Shown: positions 1-5,302 of the stretch, piece after piece
Layout: each line of letters opens with the position of its first letter
Position numbering within the stretch: position 1 is the first letter of the stretch
Assembly (NCBI GenBank): GCA_012522165.1
Contig: JAAYKZ010000190.1
Span: 1-5,303 of the forward strand
Source: Clostridiales bacterium
GTDB lineage: Bacteria; Bacillota; Clostridia; Caldicoprobacterales; UBA3941
Length of the DNA: 5,303 bases
Direction: 5' to 3'
Notes under the pieces: model-generated
What the model was told of the DNA's origin: nothing
The model's database searches: none
The model's input: only the letters and a program-made list of their open reading frames with translations
Made by a program: the position numbers and the translations under genes

Positions 1-1
1 G

Positions 2-781
2 GATATATTCGTAGGTTTTAGTGATGATGGTATAAATTGGACAATTAGTGATACACCAATTGAATTTGAAGGTGCTGATGAGGAGATTTTAAGGCGTGAA
101 TATAGATATGATCCTCGTGTATGCTTTATTGAAGACAGGTACTATATAACATGGTGTAACGGTTATCATGGACCTACCATCGGTGTAGCCTATACCTTCG
201 ATTTTAAGAAATTCTATCAATTAGAGAATGCTTTTTTACCCTATAACAGAAATGGTGTACTCTTTCCTAGAAAAATAAATGGTAAATACGCCATGCTAAG
301 CCGACCAAGCGATACAGGGCACACACCTTTCGGAGATATTTTTTACAGTCAAAGTCCTGACATGGAGCACTGGGGCCATCATCGCTTTGTTATGGGCACT
401 GTAAAAGGGGATGAATCAGCATGGCAATCTACAAAGATAGGGGCAGGTCCCATTCCCATTGAAACCGATGAAGGCTGGCTCCTTATTTACCATGGAGTAA
501 TTACCACCTGTAATGGATTTGTATATCGTATGGGATGTGCACTCCTTGATCTAGATCAACCATGGAAAGTAAAGATGCGTTCTAAGGATTATATTCTAGC
601 ACCTTATGAGTTATATGAGTGCGTAGGAGATGTACCCAATGTAGTATTCCCATGTGCAGCTTTAACTGATGCTGATACAGGACGAATTGCAATATATTAT
701 GGCTGCGCTGACACAGTTACCGGTTTGGCATTCACAACTGTGGATGAATTAATTAATCACATGAAGGAGAATCCTTTGTAG
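2..781 (+). CDS. GH130 beta-1,4-mannoside phosphorylase, 5' end off window
   Basis: This is the C-terminal 259 residues of a glycoside hydrolase family 130 enzyme; the frame is open from base 2, so the Met at 293 is internal. Comparison with the roughly 325-residue family length suggests about 65-70 N-terminal residues are missing. GH130 phosphorylases cleave beta-mannosides with phosphate to give alpha-mannose-1-phosphate. Counting from base 2, candidate catalytic Asp37 sits in YDPRV and Arg83, Arg101, Lys145 (in TKIGAGP) and His164 (in IYHGV) follow. Their spacing (46, 64, 108, 127 from the Asp) equals my recollection of Uhgb_MP D104, R150, R168, K212 and H231, the general acid and phosphate ligands. 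This argues for a phosphorylase of the GH130_2 type rather than a hydrolase. The adjacent GH38 alpha-mannosidase suggests N-glycan core Man-beta-1,4-GlcNAc as substrate, though mannooligosaccharides are possible. It ends with TAG. Confidence 0.88.
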   Translation, partial: DIFVGFSDDGINWTISDTPIEFEGADEEILRREYRYDPRVCFIEDRYYITWCNGYHGPTIGVAYTFDFKKFYQLENAFLPYNRNGVLFPRKINGKYAMLSRPSDTGHTPFGDIFYSQSPDMEHWGHHRFVMGTVKGDESAWQSTKIGAGPIPIETDEGWLLIYHGVITTCNGFVYRMGCALLDLDQPWKVKMRSKDYILAPYELYECVGDVPNVVFPCAALTDADTGRIAIYYGCADTVTGLAFTTVDELINHMKENPL

Positions 782-952
782 AAATTTTTAATTATGCAAA
801 ATCCTATGTTTAGTATAGATCATTTTGATATATTATATTGCTTAACGTGTTGTGCCAGTTCAATGATTATTATAAGCAGATAATATACTGACATAGCAAG
901 TTAGCTCAACAATAGATTATGTAAAATAAAAAATGATTAGATGGAGGCTAAT
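782..952 (+). other. GH130-GH38 intergenic spacer
   Basis: This AT-rich spacer of 171 nt lies between two same-strand glycan genes. I see no convincing rho-independent terminator, so read-through from the GH130 gene is plausible. A near-consensus -10 (TATACT, 884-889) is present but no good -35 sits at the right distance, so a promoter here is only a weak possibility. TGCTTA (839-844) can pair with TAAGCA (873-878) around a 28-nt loop, which is too weak to call a regulatory element. No catabolite-repression (cre) site was recognised. The frame after the GH130 stop stays open for 33 codons but its content looks non-coding. Confidence 0.5.
943..947 (+). promoter_or_regulatory. Shine-Dalgarno site that sets the alpha-mannosidase start at 953
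   Basis: GGAGG at 943-947 is followed by a 5-nt spacer and ATG at 953. The ATG at 941 overlaps this site and has only AT-rich sequence upstream with no purine-rich motif. The start at 953 (MRYIDKRIG) is therefore preferred over 941. Confidence 0.8.
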
Positions 953-3232
953 ATGAGATACATAGATAAACGAATAGGTGTTATTTGCGATCAGTTAGCA
1001 AAGCTAGCAGTAGTGCAGAAAATTCCTATTGAAAATCTGTTATACAAAGAAGGAAATTATCTGCGTCCAGAGGATGCAGACGCTGCTGAGGTGGAGTTTA
1101 AGCCTTTTGACAGTAAGCTTATGTACTGGTATGGCCCAGATAAGCATTACTGGTTCCAAGCAGATTTCACAGTGCCCGAAAGTTTGGACAATAAACCTAT
1201 GTGGTTAAAGGTGGCAACACAAATTGATGGATGGGATGCCAGAAATCCTCAGTTTCTTGTCTTTATAAATGGGGTAGTTACCCAAGGGCTTGATACTAAT
1301 CATAGAGAGGTATTAGTAACCAGGTCTGCAAAAGCAGGAGATACTTATCGATTTGATTTACAAGCGTATACTGGAACCGAACATAGCGAATTTAAGCTTA
1401 TTGCAGAAATCCAGGAAATTGATCCTAAAATTGTAGAGTTATACTATGATTTAAAAGTACCTCTAGAAGCATTTTCACGTATGGATGGGGAAGATCACAA
1501 TCGGCTTGCAATAGAGGAAGTCTTAAATAATACTATCAATTACTTAGATTTAAGAAGTCCTTATTCAGAGGATTTCTATAAATCCATTGATGAAGCCAAG
1601 GCATATATTGATAAAGCCCTATATGAAGATATGGCAGGATACAGTGACATTATTGCAACTTGTATCGGTCATACCCATATTGACGTTGCCTGGTGGTGGA
1701 CTGTAGCCCAGACTAAGGAAAAGGTGAGCAGAAGCTTTGCTACTGTATTAAAATTAATGGATGAATATCCAAACTACAAGTTTATGTCCAGCCAGCCTCA
1801 GCTTTACTACTTCCTAAAAGAAAGATATCCAGAGCTTTATAGCCGTGTAAAGGAAATGGTTAAAGCAGGACGCTGGGAGCCTGAAGGCGGCATGTGGGTT
1901 GAAGCCGACTGCAATGTAACCTCAGGAGAATCTTTAGTACGTCAGTTTATTCACGGTAAAAAATTCTTTAAGGAAGAGTTTGGGGTAGATAATAGAGTTC
2001 TTTGGCTGCCAGATGTATTTGGCTACTCTGGAGCTTTGCCTCAGATTATGAAAAAATCCGGTATTGATTATTTCATGACCACAAAATTGGCATGGAATCA
2101 GTTTAATAAAATCCCCTATGATACAATGCGCTGGAGAGGGATTGACGGTACTGAAGTATTGGCCCACTTTATTACCACTGTAGGCGTAGGACAGGATCCA
2201 AATGAAGATTTCTTTACCACATATAATGGTATGCTGCATCCCGATGCTATCATGGGTGGCTGGAAACGCTATCAAAATAAAAACATCAATAATGATATAT
2301 TAATTTCCTACGGCTATGGCGATGGTGGCGGAGGCCCAACCAGGGAAATGCTAGAGACTTCCAAGCGAATGGAAAAGGGTATAAAGGGTATACCCAAGGT
2401 TAGACAGGAATTCGTTCGCAAGTATTTTGAGGAATTAGAAGAGCGGGTTAAGGATAACAGGAGGCTCCCGGTATGGGAAGGTGAGTTCTATTTTGAATAC
2501 CACCGCGGAACCTATACTTCAATAGGTAGGAATAAACGTTCTAATCGCAAGAGTGAGTTCCTTCTTATGGACCTAGAGCTGTTATCTGTATTGGCCCAGA
2601 AGCAAAAAGGAATTCCTTATCCCAAGGAAGAATTGGATAAGCTATGGAAGACCGTATTGATAAATCAGTTCCACGATATTTTACCTGGAACTTCTATCTA
2701 CGAAGTATATGAGGTCACCAAGAAGGAATATGCTGAGGTAAAGAAGAAAGCTACTGCTCTTCTGGAAGAAAGGCTCAATGCTTTAACGGATGATGGAGAA
2801 GGACTAACCATATACAATACCCTTGGCTTTAAACGGGATGATATTATCAATTTAGGTGAATGCAAGGCAGCTGGATTGAAAGATGAAAATGGCAATATAT
2901 ATCCCATCCAGCAGACAGCTGATGGTGCAATTGCCTATGTAAAAGGAATTCCCTCAAAGGGTAGTAAAACCTTTGAAATTGTAGAAGACACAGATATTCC
3001 TTCATCGCCTTTTGTGCTAAAAGATGACTATTATCTGGCAACTCCATTTTATAGAATTAAGCTTGACCAAAATGGAATGTTTACTGAAATTTATGATAAG
3101 GAAAATCAAAGGCAGGTTCTTCAAGCAGGAGAGCGGGCTAACCTTTTCCGTATGTACGAAGATAAGCCCATGTACTATGATAACTGGGATATTGATATTT
3201 TCTATACAGAAAAATACTGGGATGCTGACTAG
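953..3232 (+). CDS. GH38 alpha-mannosidase, N-terminal and catalytic part, ended by in-frame TAG
   Basis: This 759-residue frame holds almost all of a GH38 alpha-mannosidase of the cytosolic MAN2C1-like type, a metal-dependent retaining enzyme removing alpha-linked mannose from oligosaccharides. No signal peptide is present. Residues 1 to about 160 form a galactose-binding-like N-terminal domain. The catalytic domain begins with CIGHTHIDVAWWW, where His242 and Asp244 are metal ligands. Asp354 in WLPDVFGYSG is the expected nucleophile and metal ligand, and His574 in NQFHDILPGTS is the fourth ligand. The GH38 C-terminal beta domain starts near residue 690 and is cut at codon 760 by TAG. Translation continues in the same frame from 3233 with perfectly fitting GH38 sequence, giving a 1032-codon whole, the normal family length. 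The start at 953 is chosen by its ribosome binding site. The truncated product would lack most of its C-terminal domain and is probably unstable. The neighbouring GH130 supports a role in N-glycan or mannan use. Confidence 0.93.
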   Translation: MRYIDKRIGVICDQLAKLAVVQKIPIENLLYKEGNYLRPEDADAAEVEFKPFDSKLMYWYGPDKHYWFQADFTVPESLDNKPMWLKVATQIDGWDARNPQFLVFINGVVTQGLDTNHREVLVTRSAKAGDTYRFDLQAYTGTEHSEFKLIAEIQEIDPKIVELYYDLKVPLEAFSRMDGEDHNRLAIEEVLNNTINYLDLRSPYSEDFYKSIDEAKAYIDKALYEDMAGYSDIIATCIGHTHIDVAWWWTVAQTKEKVSRSFATVLKLMDEYPNYKFMSSQPQLYYFLKERYPELYSRVKEMVKAGRWEPEGGMWVEADCNVTSGESLVRQFIHGKKFFKEEFGVDNRVLWLPDVFGYSGALPQIMKKSGIDYFMTTKLAWNQFNKIPYDTMRWRGIDGTEVLAHFITTVGVGQDPNEDFFTTYNGMLHPDAIMGGWKRYQNKNINNDILISYGYGDGGGGPTREMLETSKRMEKGIKGIPKVRQEFVRKYFEELEERVKDNRRLPVWEGEFYFEYHRGTYTSIGRNKRSNRKSEFLLMDLELLSVLAQKQKGIPYPKEELDKLWKTVLINQFHDILPGTSIYEVYEVTKKEYAEVKKKATALLEERLNALTDDGEGLTIYNTLGFKRDDIINLGECKAAGLKDENGNIYPIQQTADGAIAYVKGIPSKGSKTFEIVEDTDIPSSPFVLKDDYYLATPFYRIKLDQNGMFTEIYDKENQRQVLQAGERANLFRMYEDKPMYYDNWDIDIFYTEKYWDAD
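3230..3232 (+). other. In-frame amber codon interrupting the alpha-mannosidase
   Basis: TAG lies between ...EKYWDAD and VERLEWTEVG with no change of frame on either side. Both flanks belong to the same conserved GH38 region. It can be a recent nonsense mutation, a base-call error, or a read-through codon. The GH130 gene and arsC in this window both end naturally in TAG, which argues against general reassignment of amber. Confidence 0.9.
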
Positions 3233-4051
3233 GTGGAGAGACTAGAATGGACTGAAGTGGGTACTCTTCGTGCTACCCTTGAGATTGATCGAAAAATCAG
3301 TAATTCCTTAATCAAACAAAAAATTCATTTTTACAGGGATAGCAGGAGAATTGACTTTGAGACTTATGTAGACTGGAAGCAACACCAGCATCTGCTAAAA
3401 GTCCATTTCCCATTGAATGTCCATACTGATGAGGCTACTTTTGATATTCAGTTTGGTAATGTAACTAGGAAAGTTCATACCAACACCAGCTGGGATGTGG
3501 CCAGATTTGAAAGTTGTGGTCAGAAATGGGCTGACCTGTCAGAAGGACATTATGGCGTTAGCCTACTCAATGACTGCAAATATGGTCATTCGGTAAAGGA
3601 CGGAAATCTAGCTCTCACCCTCATAAAGTCAGGCATTGAACCTAATCCTATGTCAGATTATGAGGAACACTATTTCACCTATGCCTTGTATCCCCACGCA
3701 GGGAACTGGCGTGATGGTGGAACAGTACAAGAGGCTTATAAGCTAAATCAGCCGGCTTATGCTGTTAAAGGCGGAGTTCCTGGCAGTGAAAGCTCATTAA
3801 TATCCGTCGACAAAAATAATGTTATCATAGAAACCATAAAAGAAGGTGAAGATGGTTCTGACATCATCGTACGCATGTACGAATGCGACAATGCTTTGAC
3901 CAAAGCCCATGTAAGCCTGGGCATAAAAGCTTCTTCTATAACTGAATGCAACCTGATTGAAGAAGAAATTGCACCTGTAGATTTTAATGGTCATGGCTTT
4001 GACATAGAGATTAAGCCCTATGAAATAAAAACCTATAAAATCAAATTATAA
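3233..4051 (+). CDS. GH38 alpha-mannosidase, C-terminal beta domain (same frame after TAG)
   Basis: These 272 codons continue the alpha-mannosidase and encode most of its GH38 C-terminal beta-sandwich domain, which packs against the catalytic domain. Typical landmarks are QKWADLSEGHYGVSLLNDCKYG (split here as QKWADLSEG, then YGVSLLNDCKYG, residues 97-118) and HYFTYALYPH (146-155), followed by the usual ending IKPYEIKTYKIKL. It has no catalytic residues and should not act alone. The only possible start at the break is GTG at 3233, directly after the TAG. The upstream TGGGAT is at best a poor ribosome binding site, so independent or coupled re-initiation is possible but weakly supported. The domain shows no further stops or frameshifts, so the break is either recent, tolerated or an artefact. 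The gene ends in TAA, four bases before a strong terminator. Confidence 0.85.
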   Translation: MERLEWTEVGTLRATLEIDRKISNSLIKQKIHFYRDSRRIDFETYVDWKQHQHLLKVHFPLNVHTDEATFDIQFGNVTRKVHTNTSWDVARFESCGQKWADLSEGHYGVSLLNDCKYGHSVKDGNLALTLIKSGIEPNPMSDYEEHYFTYALYPHAGNWRDGGTVQEAYKLNQPAYAVKGGVPGSESSLISVDKNNVIIETIKEGEDGSDIIVRMYECDNALTKAHVSLGIKASSITECNLIEEEIAPVDFNGHGFDIEIKPYEIKTYKIKL

Positions 4052-4054
4052 ACC

Positions 4055-4094
4055 ATTAATAAGAGACAGCTGAATCCAGCTGTCTTTTATTAAT
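4055..4094 (+). terminator. Rho-independent terminator after the alpha-mannosidase
   Basis: An 18-bp stem pairs 4055-4072 with 4077-4094 around the loop AATC. The GC-richer core is AGACAGCTG/CAGCTGTCT and only one pair is a G-U wobble. The TCTTTTATTAAT side supplies the U-rich tract. The structure is symmetric enough to stop transcription from both strands. Confidence 0.92.
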
Positions 4095-4109
4095 CTTTAC
4101 TCTTTCAGC

Positions 4110-4354
4110 ATGTGCAAGGCCAATTCCCAAACCTTCTTTAGATCTTATGATGAATATAGAAAAAGTGATTTAGAATTCATAGATAAAGAAAATCTGAAGA
4201 ACCAGGAGATAAGTAGGCAAGATGAGCTCCTTAAAGCTCTAGGTATATTATACGCCTTTGATACATCAGTGGCTGATTTTACTGATTTAGGCAGATAATT
4301 AATACTGAACAAAATCTGCCTCTTTTCATGAGCAGTTTAATGAGGAGCAAATAA
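4110..4354 (+). pseudogene. Degraded serpin-like remnant
   Basis: Frame 4110-4298 encodes 62 residues whose second half, ELLKALGILYAFDTSVADFT (residues 39-58), resembles the bacterial serpin stretch of the form LKALGM-x-x-AFDP-x-x-ADFSG. It stops with TAA just after DLGR. The next serpin segment, usually GNLFISRVLHK-like, appears to resume in another frame at 4298-4351 as NLPLFMSSLMRSK before a second stop at 4352-4354. The reactive-centre loop and C-terminal strands are not found, and nothing upstream of residue 35 matches well. No ribosome binding site precedes the ATG at 4110, which lies just behind a terminator. I read this as a fragment of a decayed serine-protease-inhibitor gene. The match is from memory of the family and is short, so an unrelated hypothetical ORF remains possible. 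Confidence 0.5.
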
Positions 4355-4383
4355 AGGGATTTCAAAAAGGATGTGGAAATAAT

Positions 4384-4518
4384 ATGAGAAAGTACTTTGC
4401 TTTCAATTTGTTTTTAGTATTTATTGCCATTATTCTATTAGGCTGTCAAATGATTAGCTGCCATAAAGAAGATAAAATATATTTGAATGGCAAAACAGGG
4501 GGGCCTAATGAAGGCTGA
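4384..4518 (+). CDS. Tiny putative lipoprotein N-terminus (44 aa), probably broken
   Basis: The 44-residue frame starts MRKYFAFNL, has a hydrophobic stretch (residues about 4-19) and a lipobox-like LLGC with Cys21, so the start looks like a lipoprotein signal peptide processed by signal peptidase II. Only 23 residues would follow the lipid-bearing Cys. The upstream AAAAGGA is a weak, rather distant ribosome binding site. The frame runs into TGA at 4516-4518 just after a run of six G (4498-4503). Removing one G would join it to the frame of 4508-4597 and give a protein of about 71 residues. I do not recognise the family. It sits in a decayed interval and may be the leftover N-terminus of a larger exported protein. 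Confidence 0.4.
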   Translation: MRKYFAFNLFLVFIAIILLGCQMISCHKEDKIYLNGKTGGPNEG

Positions 4519-4597
4519 AGAAATGGGTATTTTGTATGAACTTCCAGTAGAAATGAATGAAAAATTACTTGATATAATTGAAACTAATATCAATTAA
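4508..4597 (+). pseudogene. Short frame continuing the lipoprotein remnant
   Basis: This 29-codon frame reads MKAEEMGILYELPVEMNEKL and a few further residues up to TAA. It overlaps the preceding lipoprotein frame by 11 nt in the +1 frame. The G-run at 4498-4503 lies four bases before the ATG and could act as a poor ribosome binding site, or be the site of an indel that split one small gene. The composition (acidic, amphipathic) looks protein-like but no family is recognised. Confidence 0.25.
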
Positions 4598-4618
4598 ATA
4601 TACCTTGAGTTAATTGAT

Positions 4619-4624
4619 TATAAT
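4619..4624 (+). promoter_or_regulatory. Possible -10 element of arsC
   Basis: A perfect TATAAT lies 46 nt before the arsC start, with TG upstream (4615-4616) placed one base off the ideal extended -10. No -35 is seen at 16-19 nt; TTGAGT at 4605-4610 is too close. No ArsR-like operator is recognised. Confidence 0.3.
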
Positions 4625-4657
4625 ATGCTACTGAGCTTTTATTAGTTAAAGGATTTT

Positions 4658-4664
4658 AAGGAGG
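4658..4664 (+). promoter_or_regulatory. Strong ribosome binding site of arsC
   Basis: AAGGAGG is followed by 6 nt and ATG at 4671. This fixes the start and implies efficient translation. Confidence 0.9.
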
Positions 4665-4670
4665 ATAATT

Positions 4671-5081
4671 ATGAAACCAACAGTAGCCTTTATTTGTGTA
4701 CACAATTCCTGTAGATCTCAAATGGCAGAAGCACTTGGAAAATTATTTGCTTCAGATATTTTTGATTCTTATTCTGCAGGAACCGAGATAAAGCCGGAAA
4801 TAAATCAAGATGCAGTTAAAATAATAAAAGATTTATATGGTGTAGATATGAATGAAGCTCAATACTCGAAATTGATTACAGATATACCTGAAGTTGACAT
4901 AGTGGTGACTATGGGTTGTAATGTTGCTTGCCCTAATTTATCGTGCAAGCATAGAGAAGATTGGGGGCTAGATGATCCCACAGGTAAGGATTATGAAGAA
5001 TTTAAGAGAACAGCTCTTATCATCGAGAAGAAGGTTAAAGATTTAGCGGAACGCATTAGAAAGAAAGAAATAGCTTTATAG
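4671..5081 (+). CDS. arsC: Arsenate reductase ArsC, thioredoxin-coupled LMW-phosphatase type
   Basis: This complete 136-residue cytoplasmic enzyme is of the pI258/LMW protein tyrosine phosphatase-like family, which reduces arsenate to arsenite using a cysteine relay re-reduced by thioredoxin. The N-terminal P-loop CVHNSCR gives Cys9-x5-Arg15, the catalytic signature. GLDDPTG contains the conserved Asp (101 or 102) of the family's DP loop. The resolving cysteines lie in MGCNVACPNLSC: Cys83, Cys87 and Cys92, a spacing different from the S. aureus and B. subtilis enzymes (Cys82 and Cys89). The length and the start, with a strong ribosome binding site, are normal. No arsR, acr3 or arsB is adjacent in this window, so arsenite export must be encoded elsewhere or past the insertion-like sequence that begins 10-20 bp after the TAG stop. 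A pure tyrosine phosphatase role is less likely because of the downstream Cys cluster. Confidence 0.92.
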   Translation: MKPTVAFICVHNSCRSQMAEALGKLFASDIFDSYSAGTEIKPEINQDAVKIIKDLYGVDMNEAQYSKLITDIPEVDIVVTMGCNVACPNLSCKHREDWGLDDPTGKDYEEFKRTALIIEKKVKDLAERIRKKEIAL

Positions 5082-5122
5082 TTCTTGATAGATAGTCAGT
5101 CAAGTCCAAAATAGTGTGTAAA

Positions 5123-5144
5123 TTACCTCGGCGGTAAATATTTT
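5123..5144 (+). terminator. Weak possible terminator after arsC
   Basis: TTACC (5123-5127) pairs with GGTAA (5133-5137) around TCGGC and is followed by ATATTTT. The stem is only 5 bp, so termination would be inefficient. Confidence 0.25.
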
Positions 5145-5207
5145 GCAGTTTTTAGAAATAAAATTTTGTACCTTGATAAATATAAGCGTTTATGCCGCGA
5201 AAGCCTG

Positions 5208-5237
5208 TTGATACGGGGGAGTCCCCTCTGGTATAAT
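5208..5237 (+). promoter_or_regulatory. Strong extended -10 promoter reading out of the window
   Basis: TTGATA (5208-5213) and TATAAT (5232-5237) are 18 nt apart, with TGG immediately before TATAAT giving an extended -10. Transcription should start near 5243-5246 and run toward the window edge, probably into a transposase gene. A GGGGA-G-TCCCC palindrome (5216-5226) occupies the spacer. Confidence 0.7.
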
Positions 5238-5302
5238 CTCGGGGCGGGAAAAACCGCCCCCCATAGGCTTATTTCCGCCATAAATGGGTGTCCAGAGGGG
5301 GC
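5221..5302 (+). repeat. 11-bp inverted repeat linking the promoter spacer to the SD-like sequence
   Basis: 5221-5231 pairs with 5292-5302 (core CCCCTCTGG/CCAGAGGGG, one G-U pair). The left arm lies upstream of the predicted transcription start, while the right arm covers the purine-rich AGAGGGGG. Only transcripts entering from upstream would contain both arms. Confidence 0.7.
5241..5260 (+). repeat. GC-rich hairpin at the predicted transcript start
   Basis: GGGGCGG (5241-5247) pairs with CCGCCCC (5254-5260) around GAAAAA. It is very stable for an AT-rich genome. It begins at or near the predicted transcription start and is not followed by a U tract, so it is not a terminator on this strand. 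Confidence 0.75.

Noticed and set aside
293..781. GH130 reading frame beginning at the ATG at 293
   Set aside because: The same frame is open and clearly GH130 from base 2, including the catalytic Asp motif, so this Met is internal.
779..883. Read-through of the GH130 TAG, which stays open for 33 further codons
   Set aside because: The GH130 sequence ends naturally at the TAG and the extension is AT-rich with no conserved features, so this TAG acts as a normal stop.
825..889. Promoter for the alpha-mannosidase from TTGATA (825-830) and TATACT (884-889)
   Set aside because: The two hexamers are far too distant and no acceptable partner is found for either.
941..952. Alternative alpha-mannosidase start at ATG 941
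   Set aside because: No ribosome binding site precedes it and it overlaps the GGAGG that serves ATG 953.
1934..2275. Antisense frame of 113 codons inside the alpha-mannosidase
   Set aside because: It is opposite strongly conserved GH38 catalytic sequence, has no recognisable product and no ribosome binding site; it is a shadow frame.
2698..3047. Two antisense frames in the 3' half of the first alpha-mannosidase frame
   Set aside because: They have low-complexity Ser/Leu-rich or unstructured content and lie opposite conserved coding sequence.
3024..3245. Overlapping + frame spanning the TAG, considered as a frameshift bypass
   Set aside because: Its product does not resemble GH38, whereas both sides of the TAG match GH38 in one frame. 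The break is a stop codon, not a frameshift.
3757..3994. Two antisense frames in the alpha-mannosidase C-terminal domain
   Set aside because: They are shadows of a conserved coding region with no independent signals.
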